A DNA stretch of 64,000 bases, taken from contig NZ_JAPNTZ010000009.1 of the NCBI RefSeq assembly GCF_026626335.1, forward strand, positions 310,001 through 374,000. The letters are read 5' to 3'. Position 1 is the first letter of the stretch. Each line of letters opens with the position of its first letter. The position numbers and the translations under genes are program-made. This document shows positions 33,487 to 42,626 of the stretch, piece by piece. The stretch is from Paractinoplanes pyxinae. GTDB taxonomy: Bacteria > Actinomycetota > Actinomycetes > Mycobacteriales > Micromonosporaceae. A model generated the notes under the pieces. The model ran no database searches, was not told where the DNA came from, and worked only from the letters and a program-made list of their open reading frames with translations.

Positions 33487-35976
33487 ATGAGTGATCGAAT
33501 CGCCGACATCTGGGGTGCCCGAACCCCGCACGGGCGGGGGACTGTCTGGCCGGCTCGGGTGGATCTGCACTTGGCGGACGGGCTGGGGGAGTGGGAGGTC
33601 GATCGGTGGGTGCAGAGCGCTTGTTTGTTGTGCAGCAACGGTTGTGGTTGTGACATCGCGGTCAAGGACGGCCGGATGGTCGGGGTGCGCGGCCGGGCCA
33701 CTGATGTGGTCAATCACGGCCGGATGGGCCCGAAGGGCCTGTACGGCAGCACCCCGTGGGCGCGGTCCGCTGATCGGCTCACCCGCCCGCTGGTCCGCGA
33801 TAACGGCCGGCTGGTCGAGACGGACTGGGACACGGCGATGGGCCGGGTGGTCGAGGTGTCGCGGCGTTTGCTTGCTGAGAAGGGTCCGTTGTCGCACGGC
33901 TTCTATACCAGCGGGCAGCTGTTCCTTGAGGAGTACTACGCCCTCGCCATGATCGGGAAAGCGGGTGTCGGGACGCCGCATATGGACGGCAATACCCGGT
34001 TGTGCACGGCGACGGCGGCGGCCGCGTTCAAGGAGTCGTTCGGCGCCGACGGGCAGCCCGGTTCGTACACCGATATCGAATACTGCGACGCGATCTTCTT
34101 GTACGGGCACAACATGGCCGAGACCCAGACGGTGCTGTGGATGCGCATCCTGGACCGTACCCGCTCGGCCGACCCGCCGGTGATCGTCTGTGTCGACCCG
34201 CGTCGTACCCCGGTCGCGCAGGAGGCCGAACGCACCGGCGGCGTGCACCTGGCGCCGAGGGTCGGCACGAATCTGGCGTTGATGAACGGCCTGACCCGGG
34301 AGTTGTTCGTCAACGGCTGGATCGATGAGGCCTGGGTGCAGGCGCACACGCTGGGCGTGGACGACCTGCGGACCAGTGTCGAGCGCTACCATCCGGATGA
34401 GGTCGGACGGATCTGCGGTATCGACCCGGACGATCTGCGGCGCGCGGCGAGGATCTTCGGCGAAAGTGAGCGAGTCCTTTCGACTGTTCTGCAGGGCTTC
34501 TACCAGTCGCATCAGGCGACCGCGGCAGCCGTCGCGGTGCACAACCTGCACCTGCTGCGCGGCCTGATCGGCCAAGTCGGTTCGGGGATCCTGCAGATGA
34601 ACGGTCAGCCGACCGCGCAGAACAACCGTGAGTGCGGCGCGGACGGTGACCTGACCGGTTTCCGGAACTGGGACAACGAACAGCACGTGCGGGAACTCGC
34701 CGACCTGTGGAACGTCGATCCGCTGACCATCCCGCACTGGGCGCCCCCGACTAACGCCATGCAGATCTTCGGTTACGCCGAGGAAGGCTCGATCGGCCTG
34801 CTGTGGATCTCGGCGACGAACCCGGCCGTGTCGATGCCGGAATCGGCCCGGATCCGGCGCATCCTCGGCGGCGATCAATGCTTCGTCGTCGTGCAGGACC
34901 TGTTCCTCACCGAGACCGCCCAGCTCGCTGACGTGGTGTTACCGGCGGCGGGCTGGGGTGAGAAGAGCGGGACGTTCACCAACGTCAACCGGACCGTGCA
35001 CTTGTCGGAGAAGGCCGTCGACCCGCCCGGTGAGGCGAAGAGCGACCTCGACATCCTTCTCCTGTATGCCGCGGCGATGGACTTCCGAGACCTGGACGGG
35101 GCGCCGCTGATCGGCTGGTCCACCCCGGAGGAGGCGTTCGACGCCTGGCGGGAGACGACCCGTGGGCGGCCGGTCGACTACACCGGCCTGTCGTATGCGA
35201 AGCTGCGCGGCCCGACCGGCATCCCGTGGCCTGTCAACGACGGCGCCCCTGAGGGCACCGACCGGCTGTACGCCGACGCGGTGTTCCCGACCGCCACCGA
35301 CTACTGCGAGACCTACGGCCATGACCTGCTCACCGGCGCCGCGGTCACCGAACAGGAACACCGGGCGATGCGCCCGGACGGCCGGGCGTTTCTCAAGGCA
35401 GCCGCCTACACGCCGGCGCACGAGGAACCCGGCGACGACTACCCGCTGCTCTACACCACCGGCCGGACCGTCTACCAGTTCCACACCCGTACCAAGACCG
35501 GCCGCTCCCGATCCCTGAACCGCGCCGCCCCCGACGCGTGGGTCGAACTTTCCGTGCCCGACGCCGAACGCCTCGGCATCACCGAGGGTGACGTGGTCCG
35601 GGTGGAGTCGCCGCGCGGCGCCATCGAGGTCCGGGCCCGGGTCGGCCACGTCATGGCGGGGGCGGTATTCGCGCCGTTCCACTACGGCTCCTGGGATCCG
35701 ACCGGCGCGAACTGCGACGGCCGGCAGGCGAACGAACTGACCATGACGGTCTGGGACCCGGTGTCCAAACAGCCGTACTTCAAAACCGCCGCCTGCCGGG
35801 TCGTCAAGGTCCGTGACGGCGACGGCCCCGCACCCGCTCCCACCACCGCTGCTTCCGCCTCGGCCTCGCCCGGCGTGCCGGCCACCGGTGGAGGTGCGGC
35901 CACCGTCAGCCGGGTCGTGGACACGCCGGTCTACCCGAACGACCCCGCGCAGACCGTCCCCGCCGGAGGTGCCTGA
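33487..35976 (+). CDS. Molybdopterin oxidoreductase, nitrate reductase/formate dehydrogenase type
   Basis: An 829-aa protein of the DMSO-reductase family. The N-terminus has the iron-sulfur pattern CLLCSNGC. The usual fourth Cys (normally GRLCxKG) is replaced in GRMGPKG. The likely Mo-ligand Cys is in GNTRLCTATA, followed by GADGQPGSYTDIEYCDAIFL. The C-terminal molybdopterin-dinucleotide domain includes HTRTKTGRSRSLN and ANELTM. A Pro/Ala/Ser-rich tail ends the protein. It resembles assimilatory nitrate reductases and formate dehydrogenases, but the substrate cannot be fixed from sequence alone. The stop overlaps the start of the next gene (TGATG). The ATG at 33487 is chosen by homology. Confidence 0.9.
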   Translation: MSDRIADIWGARTPHGRGTVWPARVDLHLADGLGEWEVDRWVQSACLLCSNGCGCDIAVKDGRMVGVRGRATDVVNHGRMGPKGLYGSTPWARSADRLTRPLVRDNGRLVETDWDTAMGRVVEVSRRLLAEKGPLSHGFYTSGQLFLEEYYALAMIGKAGVGTPHMDGNTRLCTATAAAAFKESFGADGQPGSYTDIEYCDAIFLYGHNMAETQTVLWMRILDRTRSADPPVIVCVDPRRTPVAQEAERTGGVHLAPRVGTNLALMNGLTRELFVNGWIDEAWVQAHTLGVDDLRTSVERYHPDEVGRICGIDPDDLRRAARIFGESERVLSTVLQGFYQSHQATAAAVAVHNLHLLRGLIGQVGSGILQMNGQPTAQNNRECGADGDLTGFRNWDNEQHVRELADLWNVDPLTIPHWAPPTNAMQIFGYAEEGSIGLLWISATNPAVSMPESARIRRILGGDQCFVVVQDLFLTETAQLADVVLPAAGWGEKSGTFTNVNRTVHLSEKAVDPPGEAKSDLDILLLYAAAMDFRDLDGAPLIGWSTPEEAFDAWRETTRGRPVDYTGLSYAKLRGPTGIPWPVNDGAPEGTDRLYADAVFPTATDYCETYGHDLLTGAAVTEQEHRAMRPDGRAFLKAAAYTPAHEEPGDDYPLLYTTGRTVYQFHTRTKTGRSRSLNRAAPDAWVELSVPDAERLGITEGDVVRVESPRGAIEVRARVGHVMAGAVFAPFHYGSWDPTGANCDGRQANELTMTVWDPVSKQPYFKTAACRVVKVRDGDGPAPAPTTAASASASPGVPATGGGAATVSRVVDTPVYPNDPAQTVPAGGA

Positions 35977-36446
35977 TGCATCTGGTGACCTACATCGGCC
36001 TCGTGCACCGCGCCGAGCAGACCCTGGCCGACTCGTTCCGCGTCGTCGGGCAGGGACACGCAAAGGAACCGGACGTCCTTTTCACCTGCCAGGCCCTGGC
36101 GCAAATGAGCGACGAACACGTACGCCGGCTGATCCCGATCATCGACCGGTACGGCGAACAGGGCCACGGCGACGACGTCGAAGAACCTGAACGGCTGCAC
36201 GCCTCCGGCCTGGCCGAGGTGCGCTCCGGGCCGGTCGGTCTGCTACGCGACCTGCAGGATCTGCACGTGCTCGGCACCCTGGTCCAGACCACGTGGACGG
36301 TGATCATCCAGGCGGCGCAGGGCCTGCGTGACCATGACCTGCTGAAGGTGGCCCGCGACGCTGGTGGCGAGACTGCACGGCAGTTGTCCTGGCTCAACAC
36401 CCGTATGAAGGCCGCCGCGCCGCAAGCGCTCATTGTGGCGCGGTGA
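35976..36446 (+). CDS. Helical partner protein of the molybdopterin oxidoreductase
   Basis: A 156-aa, mostly helical protein. LVHRAEQTLADSFRVVGQGH and CQALAQMSDEHVRRLIPIID suggest a four-helix bundle with possible His/Glu metal or heme contacts. It starts inside the stop codon of the oxidoreductase gene, so the two products are made together. A subunit or maturation role is the natural inference. I cannot name the family with confidence; ferritin-like or DUF892-like are alternatives. Confidence 0.7.
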   Translation: MHLVTYIGLVHRAEQTLADSFRVVGQGHAKEPDVLFTCQALAQMSDEHVRRLIPIIDRYGEQGHGDDVEEPERLHASGLAEVRSGPVGLLRDLQDLHVLGTLVQTTWTVIIQAAQGLRDHDLLKVARDAGGETARQLSWLNTRMKAAAPQALIVAR

Positions 36447-36799
36447 CCGGCCTGGCCAGCCGTCGCCGGATGATGCACGCGTTCGTGGGTAGCGCCGGCA
36501 CCGTCTCTGTGTAAGGGGGTGGCCCGGTGCGGGAAGGGATCGGTTGCGGCCGGTGGTGGTCGTACTATTCGGCGAAGGGATTCGGCAGGGCCTGCGAGCC
36601 CTGCGAGATGCCGTAGGTGCGGGGTCTCGCCCTGCGACGCACCGGTCAGGACGGCAGTGATGACGAGTCGACGTGTGCACGCCACGCCTCGCAGCCAGCC
36701 GAGTCCAACGGTCATCGGTTGATGTGGGCTGTGTCGGTAGGCGATGGCAATGGGATGCCGGCAGGCCCGGTTGGGATCAACCGTCGCATGACAAGCGAT
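36447..36799. other. Intergenic region between convergent genes
   Basis: No recognisable gene is present. Short open frames on both strands have no motifs. It separates the oxidoreductase pair from the convergent TetR-type gene and should hold terminators for both. Confidence 0.45.
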
Positions 36800-37453
36800 T
36801 CACGACAGCGGGAGCATCTCTTGGAGGGTCAGAGACCGTAGGCGGGTCAGCACCGCTGTGCGGGCTCGGTCGAAGACGCTGGCGTCGTCGCGCAACTGCG
36901 CGTCGAGGGTGGCGCCGGCGATGAGCGCGGCGATCTCGTAGAAGACCTGGGCGGCGTCCGGCACGGGGCGCAGGTGGCCGAGCCGGGTCGCGTTGTGCAG
37001 TGCGGTGGTGAACAGCCGTTCCCAGCGCAGCCGCAGCCGCAGCAGCTCGTCGTGGATCGGGCCGGGCCGGGCGTCGTACTCGACCAGGGCGGTCAGGAAG
37101 AACGACCGGCCGGCGAGTTCCCCGGACCGCATGAACTCGATCCATCCCTCACACAGACGCCACAACCGCGGCAGGCCGTCAGCGACGGCCGAAGCGGGCG
37201 TGACGACCCGGTCGGTGTAGAGGTCGGCGGCGACCGCGATGACGGCCAGCTGCAGGTCCGTACGGCTGGTGAAGTGGCCTTTGACGCCGCTCTTGCTGAT
37301 GTCGAGGTCGGCGCCGAGCCGGGCCAGCGACAGGCTGTCGAGGCCTTCGGCGGAAGCGACGTCAACGGCTCGGGCCAGGATCAGCCCCTTTGTTCGCTGT
37401 CCGCGCAGGAGCCGGCCGTCGGAGACGTCGACGCGCTTGGCTGCTGGCACCAT
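36800..37453 (-). CDS. TetR-family regulator
   Basis: A 217-aa protein. The N-terminal helix-turn-helix reads TKGLILARAVDVASAEGLDS, then LSLARLGADLDISKSGVKGH and F, as in TetR regulators. The helical ligand-binding part includes SFFLTALVEYDARPGP and matches the TetR_C group common in actinomycetes. It is divergent from the hemerythrin-esterase gene, with 130 bp between starts, and probably represses it; the ligand is unknown. The ATG at 37453 is chosen because the upstream extension is not TetR-like. Confidence 0.88.
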   Translation of the reverse strand: MVPAAKRVDVSDGRLLRGQRTKGLILARAVDVASAEGLDSLSLARLGADLDISKSGVKGHFTSRTDLQLAVIAVAADLYTDRVVTPASAVADGLPRLWRLCEGWIEFMRSGELAGRSFFLTALVEYDARPGPIHDELLRLRLRWERLFTTALHNATRLGHLRPVPDAAQVFYEIAALIAGATLDAQLRDDASVFDRARTAVLTRLRSLTLQEMLPLS

Positions 37454-37583
37454 CCGGTGACGATACCGGGCGGCGAACCTACCTCGTACGGCTGGACCAC
37501 GGCGAAGGTGACGAAAAGAGCCCGCATGGTCGTGCTTTTTTCGGGTAGACGACGGATCGCGTCCCTCAACCACTTGGAGTGTC

Positions 37584-39146
37584 ATGCCGTTGTCTTATCC
37601 GACCCAGCCCGGCGACATCGATCACCTGATCGCCGATGACCATGCGATCGTCGAGCGGCAGTTCCAGCATCTGGAGGCCGGTCGTGGTGACCGCCGGACC
37701 CTGGTGGACCAGATCGGTTTCGAACTGGCGCTGCATGCGTTCGCCGAGGAGACCGTGCTGTATCCGATCTGGCTCGAGGTCGGCATGGAGGCCGAGAACG
37801 AGGACGCCCGCGGCGAGCACGACCGGATGAAACAGCTGCTGGTGACGCTGGACAAGAACGAACCCGGCGAACCGGAGTTCGAGCAGGCCCTGGCCGAGCT
37901 GATCCCGCTGGTGCGTCACCACGTGCACGACGAGGAGGACGAGGAACTCGCGGAGTTCCGGGCCAAGGCCGGCGCGGAGCGGATGGCCGAGCTGGGCAAG
38001 CAGTTCCTGGCGGCCAAGCGTCAGGCGCCGACCGCCGCGCACCCGCACGCCCCCGACGGTGGCGGCGCGGAAAAGGTGGTCGGGGCGCTGACCAAGCCGA
38101 TCGATCAGCTCAAGGCCGCGGTCACCGGGAAGAAGAAGCGCCTGGCCACCGACCCGTCCGGGCTGCTCGATCCGCAGGCGCAGGCCATCGTCGATGCGCA
38201 CAGCGAGCTGGGCCCGCAGCCGTTCGAGATCCTCGAGCCGGCGCAGGCCCGGAAGCAGCCCGGCCCGGACGACGCGGTGAAGAAGGTCATGGCCGATCGT
38301 GGCCTCGACGGTCCGGAGCCGGTCGGGTCGGTGCAGGATCTGCAGATCCCGGACGCGGCCGGCGGTGAGCAGACACTGCGCGTCTACCAGCCCGAAGGCG
38401 TGCAGCCCGGCACCCCGATCATCGTGTGGATCCACGGCGGCGGCTGGGTGCTGTTCGACATCGACACCTACGACGCATCCTGTCGCGGGCTGGTGAACAA
38501 GACCGGTGCGATCGTGGTGTCCCCGGACTACCGGCGGGCGCCGGAAGCGGTGTTCCCGGCCTCGCATGACGACGTGCTGGCCGCGTACCGGTGGACAGTG
38601 AGCAATGCCGCCGAGCTCGGCGGGGACCCGTCCCGGGTCGGTATCGGCGGGGAGTCGGTCGGCGGGAACATGGCGGCGGCGACCGTGCTGCAGCTGGCCC
38701 AGGCGGGCGAGCAGGTCCCGGTCGCGCAGGTGTGCGTGTACCCGGTGACCACCGCCGACCAGTTCGGCGAGTCGATGGAGGACGCCGCCGACGGCCGGCC
38801 GCTGAACCGGGCACTGTTGTCATGGATGGCAATGCACGCCTTCGAGGGCAAACCGGAGGCGGCCACGGACCCGCGGATCGCCCTGCTGGACTGGACGGAT
38901 GAGCAGCGCCGGCTGATGCCGCCGACGCTGGTCATCACCGACGAGCGCGACGTGCTGCGCAGCCAGGGCCAGCAGTTCGCCCAAGACCTGCAGAAGGCCG
39001 GCGTGGCCACGACGCACCGCTACTACGAGGGTGTCATGCACGAGTTCTTCGGCGCCTCCGCCGTGCTGGACAAGGCCGAGCAGGCCCAACAGGAAGCCGC
39101 GCAGCACTTCATCACCGCCTTCAACGCTGGGAGCGTGACCGCATGA
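37584..39146 (+). CDS. Hemerythrin-like domain fused to an alpha/beta-hydrolase
   Basis: A 520-aa protein with two domains. Residues about 10-150 are an HHE hemerythrin-like domain (DHLIADDHAIVERQFQHLE, ELALHAFAEETVLYP, RHHVHDEEDEEL), expected to bind a di-iron or oxygen ligand. A Pro/Lys-rich linker follows. Residues about 255-510 are an HSL-type esterase: oxyanion motif HGGGWVLF, nucleophile GGESVGGN, acid in TDERDVLR and catalytic His in GVMHEFFGA. I know each family separately, but this fusion is unusual. The stop overlaps the dehydrogenase start (ATGA). TetR control from the divergent gene is likely. Confidence 0.93.
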   Translation: MPLSYPTQPGDIDHLIADDHAIVERQFQHLEAGRGDRRTLVDQIGFELALHAFAEETVLYPIWLEVGMEAENEDARGEHDRMKQLLVTLDKNEPGEPEFEQALAELIPLVRHHVHDEEDEELAEFRAKAGAERMAELGKQFLAAKRQAPTAAHPHAPDGGGAEKVVGALTKPIDQLKAAVTGKKKRLATDPSGLLDPQAQAIVDAHSELGPQPFEILEPAQARKQPGPDDAVKKVMADRGLDGPEPVGSVQDLQIPDAAGGEQTLRVYQPEGVQPGTPIIVWIHGGGWVLFDIDTYDASCRGLVNKTGAIVVSPDYRRAPEAVFPASHDDVLAAYRWTVSNAAELGGDPSRVGIGGESVGGNMAAATVLQLAQAGEQVPVAQVCVYPVTTADQFGESMEDAADGRPLNRALLSWMAMHAFEGKPEAATDPRIALLDWTDEQRRLMPPTLVITDERDVLRSQGQQFAQDLQKAGVATTHRYYEGVMHEFFGASAVLDKAEQAQQEAAQHFITAFNAGSVTA

Positions 39147-40282
39147 AGGGCCTGGTCTACCGCGGAGCCAAGAAGGTCGCCGTCGAAGAGGTCCCGGACG
39201 CGAAGATCGAGGGTCCGCTGGACGCGGTCATCCGCCTGACCACCACCAACATCTGCGGCTCCGATCTGCACATGTACGAGGGTCGCACCGCCGTGGAGCA
39301 GGGCACGGTGCTGGGCCACGAGAACATGGGCGTCGTCGAGGAGGTCGGGCCGGGCGTCACCCAGGTCAAGCCGGGGGACCGGGTGTCGGTGCCGTTCAAC
39401 ATCGCCTGCGGGACGTGCCGTAACTGCCAGTCCGGCTGGTGGTCGTTCTGCACCCGCACCAACCCGACCGAGGGCATGGACGGCGCCGCCTACGGCTACG
39501 CCAACATGGGCCCCTACGCCGGCGGTCAGGCCGAATACCTGCGGGTCCCGTTCGCGGACGTCAACCTCCTGCACCTGCCGGCCGGCCGCGAGTTCGAGAA
39601 CGACTTCACCATGCTGTCGGACATCTTCCCGACCGGCTGGCACGGCGTGGAACTGTCCGGCTTCCAGCCCGGCGACCGGGTGGCGGTGTTCGGCGGTGGC
39701 CCGGTCGGGCTGATGGCCGCGCACAGCGCGCTGATCCGCGGCGCCAGCGAGGTGTTCGTCGTCGACCAGGTCACCGACCGGCTCAAGCTGGCCGAGAAGA
39801 TCGGCGCGACCCTGATCGACTTCTCCGCCGGCGACCCCGACGAGCAGATCTTCGAACGCACCGGCGGCAAGGGCTGTGACCGCGGCGTCGAGGCCGTCGG
39901 GTTCCAGGCCCATGACGCCGGCGGCGACGAGCACCCCGAACTGACCCTCGACCACCTGGTCAACATCGTGCGCAGCACCGGCGGTATCGGCGTGGTCGGG
40001 GTGTACGTGCCCGAAGACCCGGGCCTCGATCGGCCGGAAAAGGCCGACCGGGTCGGCTGGCAGTACGGCACGTTCTTCAGCAAGGGCCAGTCAATGGGCA
40101 CCGGGCAGGCCCCGGTCAAACGCTACAACCGGCAGCTGCGCGACCTGATCATCGCCGGCAAGGCGACACCGTCGTTCATCGTCTCGCACGAGATCGGCCT
40201 GGACGAGGCGCCGGACGCCTACGACAAGTTCGACAAGCGGGTCGACGGCTACACGAAAGTGCTGCTCAAGCCGAACGCCTGA
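39143..40282 (+). CDS. Zinc-dependent alcohol/formaldehyde dehydrogenase
   Basis: A 379-aa medium-chain dehydrogenase. The catalytic zinc ligands are in TTTNICGSDLHMYEG and GHENMGVVEE, with a Cys-rich structural-zinc segment (ACGTCRNCQSGWWSFC). The NAD-binding motif is VFGGGPVGLMA. The length and the insertion in the catalytic domain match glutathione-independent formaldehyde dehydrogenases. It is translationally coupled to the hemerythrin-esterase. Together they could release and then oxidise an alcohol or aldehyde, which is inference. A hairpin terminator follows. Confidence 0.92.
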   Translation: MKGLVYRGAKKVAVEEVPDAKIEGPLDAVIRLTTTNICGSDLHMYEGRTAVEQGTVLGHENMGVVEEVGPGVTQVKPGDRVSVPFNIACGTCRNCQSGWWSFCTRTNPTEGMDGAAYGYANMGPYAGGQAEYLRVPFADVNLLHLPAGREFENDFTMLSDIFPTGWHGVELSGFQPGDRVAVFGGGPVGLMAAHSALIRGASEVFVVDQVTDRLKLAEKIGATLIDFSAGDPDEQIFERTGGKGCDRGVEAVGFQAHDAGGDEHPELTLDHLVNIVRSTGGIGVVGVYVPEDPGLDRPEKADRVGWQYGTFFSKGQSMGTGQAPVKRYNRQLRDLIIAGKATPSFIVSHEIGLDEAPDAYDKFDKRVDGYTKVLLKPNA

Positions 40283-40292
40283 CCTGGTCGCG

Positions 40293-40326
40293 GCGGGCGC
40301 GGCCGGTCAGAACCGGTCTCGCCCGC
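40293..40326. terminator. Hairpin after the dehydrogenase gene
   Basis: Nested stems CGGGCG/CGCCCG and CCGGT/ACCGG close on the loop CAGA, starting about 10 bp after the stop codon. Confidence 0.72.
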
Positions 40327-40438
40327 TGCCCTGCCCTCAGCCACCATGCCAGAACTGGGTTGTCGCCCAGTTCTGCGAATACAGCGATGTCCCGGCTGAC
40401 CCACGAGCGTCACCTACTACTTGGGAAGGGTTTCCTCC

Positions 40439-41047
40439 ATGCCGACTCTGCGTGCCCTGGTCCTGTGTTGCTCGCTCAAGCCGTCACCGGCACCTTCGAG
40501 CTCGGAGCTGCTGGGTCGGCAAGTCCTTACCGCCTTGGCTGACCATGACGTCGACGGCGAGGTGATCCGCGTCGTGGACCACAACGTCCGGTTCGGGGTC
40601 TCCATCGACGAGGGTGACGGCGACGCGTGGCCGCAGATCCGCGCGAAGCTGCTTGACGCCCAGATCTTGATCATTGCCACGCCGATCTGGATGGGCCAGC
40701 CCGCCAGTGTGTGCAAGATGGTGCTGGAGCGCCTCGACGCGGAGTTGTCCGAGACCGACGACCAGGGCCGGCTGCTGACCTACGGCAAGGTCGCCGGGAT
40801 CGCGGTGGTCGGTAACGAGGACGGCGCCCACCATGTCACCGCCGAAGTGCTGCAAGCTCTCAACGATGTCGGTTTCACTGTCGCCGCCGCGGCATCGACG
40901 TACTGGGTGGGGGAGGCCATGCAGACCGTCGACTACGACCAGGCCGGCCCGAAGCCCGACACCACCGGCAAAGCCACCACAGGCTTGGCCGCCAATGCTG
41001 CGCACCTGGCCCGCTTGCTGGCGCAGAACCCGTATCCGGCGGCCTGA
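40439..41047 (+). CDS. Flavodoxin-like NAD(P)H-dependent reductase
   Basis: A 202-aa flavodoxin-fold protein. An FMN-phosphate loop-like start (LVLCCSLKPSPAPSSSELL) and ILIIATPIWMGQPASVCKMV are typical of the NAD(P)H-dependent FMN reductase family. AGIAVVGNEDGAHHV completes the fold. It probably reduces quinones, azo compounds or flavin. The ATG at 40439 fits the family start. The gene stands alone between two hairpins. Confidence 0.9.
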   Translation: MPTLRALVLCCSLKPSPAPSSSELLGRQVLTALADHDVDGEVIRVVDHNVRFGVSIDEGDGDAWPQIRAKLLDAQILIIATPIWMGQPASVCKMVLERLDAELSETDDQGRLLTYGKVAGIAVVGNEDGAHHVTAEVLQALNDVGFTVAAAASTYWVGEAMQTVDYDQAGPKPDTTGKATTGLAANAAHLARLLAQNPYPAA

Positions 41048-41049
41048 CG

Positions 41050-41084
41050 AGCACCCGACGACCGGTGCCGGCAATCCGGGTGCT
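41050..41084. terminator. Hairpin after the flavodoxin-like gene
   Basis: Arms AGCACCCG and CGGGTGCT enclose a 19-base region, starting three bases after the stop codon. Confidence 0.65.
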
Positions 41085-41238
41085 GCGATCTCGGATACGC
41101 GGAGCCGCTCGGATTTGTGGCGCAGCCGATATGAGAACGGTGGACCTGCTCTCCACGGCCCCGGGTCGGGCGAACCGCCTCGACCGGCCGTGATTACTTA
41201 CGTGCGGCATGATGAGACGTCGAATGCGGAGAGCGGGG

Positions 41239-41646
41239 GTGCGAAGAACAGTGGAAGTGATGCGCTGGTCCTTCGCCCACGGCGAGCCCGCCGGGCCGCT
41301 GCGCCGATGCGCCCAGGCCGCCTTCGCTCCGTGGCTGACGCCCGACGATCTCGCCGACGCCCTGGTGGTCGTCTCGGAGTTGGTGCAGAACGTTACCCAG
41401 CACACCAGGGGCGGCGGGGAACTCGTGCTCGTCGCCGACGCTCAGACAGTCACCATCGAGGTGCGCGACCACAGCCCCGTGCTGCCCGAGGTGCAGCCAC
41501 CCGACGCGCACCGCCTCGGTGGCCGCGGTTTGTTGCTGGTCGCGGGCATCACCTGCGGATGGGGCGTACGGCCCGACGGATCGGGAAAGGTCGTCTGGGC
41601 GCGGCTGACCACCTCGGCCGCCGAACCCGTCGGCGTCGCCGCATAA
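41239..41646 (+). CDS. RsbW-like ATP-binding anti-sigma regulator
   Basis: A protein of about 135 aa with a HATPase_c fold: the N-box region VVSELVQNVTQHTRGGGELV and the G-box GGRGLLLVAG. Single-domain proteins of this kind bind sigma factors or STAS antagonists and phosphorylate the latter. The GTG at 41239 has GGAGAG upstream; several other starts are possible. It lies just before the SigF-type sigma gene, which makes that sigma factor the likely partner. Confidence 0.85.
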   Translation: MRRTVEVMRWSFAHGEPAGPLRRCAQAAFAPWLTPDDLADALVVVSELVQNVTQHTRGGGELVLVADAQTVTIEVRDHSPVLPEVQPPDAHRLGGRGLLLVAGITCGWGVRPDGSGKVVWARLTTSAAEPVGVAA

Positions 41647-41792
41647 AGGCTGTGGCGAGCCGCGCGCACACCTCCACCGTTCGGCGGCATCATCGAGCTG
41701 ATCGTACGAGTTTGAGGAGGTCAGCGAGGCGGGCATGTACCGTGGACGCGTCGCGCTTCTGCACGGCGTCGAAGACTTGAGGAGTTTGCTCC

Positions 41793-42599
41793 ATGACGGT
41801 TGTCGCCAGCCCCGCCACCAGCACCGTGAAGACGGTCGAGGAGCCGGCGACGACCGATCGGGCCAGTGAACTGATCGCCGCCCTTTCCGCCCTCCCAGCC
41901 GGGCACCCGTCACGCCCAGCGGTGCGGGACCGGGCGATCGAGGCGTGGATGCCCCTGGCCCGGCATCTGGCCAACCGGTACGCCGGACGCGGCGAGCCCG
42001 CCGACGACCTGTTCCAGGTGGCGCTGGTCGGGCTGATCAAGTCGGTCGACCGGTTCGACGCCGACCGCGGTGTCGAGTTCGCCGGGTTCGCGATCCCGAC
42101 GATCGTGGGTGAGCTCAAGCGGCACTTCCGCGATCGCACCTGGTCGATCCGGGTGCCGCGCCGGCTGCAGGAACTGCGCCTGGCCATCACTGGCGCCAAC
42201 ACGACGCTGAGCCACACGCTGGGCCGTTCCCCGACGGTTGCTGACATCGCCGCGCACCTCGAGATCAGTGAGGAGGACGTCCTCGAAGGTCTCGAAGGCG
42301 CCCGCGCGTACAACGCGACCAGCCTGTCCACGCCCGTCAGCGCGGACGGCACCACCGAGCTGGGAGAAACCCTCGGCGGGGAGGACCACGAGTACGAACT
42401 CACCGAGACCCGCCTGGCCCTGGCTCCGGCGATGGCGGTGCTCGACGAGCGTGAGCAGAGGATCGTCAGCCTGCGGTTCTGGGGAAACCTGACTCAGCAG
42501 CAGATCGCCGAGCAGGTCGGTATCTCCCAGATGCACGTGTCGCGGCTGCTGACCAAAGCCCTGACCAAGATGCGCGGCCACCTGCACGCCAGCGCCTGA
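41793..42599 (+). CDS. Sigma factor of the SigB/SigF stress group
   Basis: A 268-aa sigma-70 group 3 protein. Region 2 is ARHLANRYAGRGEPADDLFQ, then VALVGLIKSVDRFD; region 3 is RTWSIRVPRRLQELRLAI; region 4 is LDEREQRIVSLRFWGNLTQQ, then QIAEQVGISQMHVSRLL. This is the stress/sporulation group controlled by partner switching in actinomycetes. GAGTTTGCTCC precedes the ATG. It is flanked by a HATPase and by a convergent receiver-phosphatase gene. Confidence 0.93.
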   Translation: MTVVASPATSTVKTVEEPATTDRASELIAALSALPAGHPSRPAVRDRAIEAWMPLARHLANRYAGRGEPADDLFQVALVGLIKSVDRFDADRGVEFAGFAIPTIVGELKRHFRDRTWSIRVPRRLQELRLAITGANTTLSHTLGRSPTVADIAAHLEISEEDVLEGLEGARAYNATSLSTPVSADGTTELGETLGGEDHEYELTETRLALAPAMAVLDEREQRIVSLRFWGNLTQQQIAEQVGISQMHVSRLLTKALTKMRGHLHASA

Positions 42600-42626
42600 G
42601 CCGCACCGGTCGCGTCGCGGCGCTGG

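Noticed and set aside
33079..34878. Reverse-strand open frame of 599 codons
   Set aside because: Most of it is antisense to the molybdopterin oxidoreductase. The short stretch beyond that gene has no identifiable family.
36621..36640. Short inverted repeats in the 36447-36799 gap
   Set aside because: Arms of six bases or fewer are expected by chance in DNA this rich in GC.
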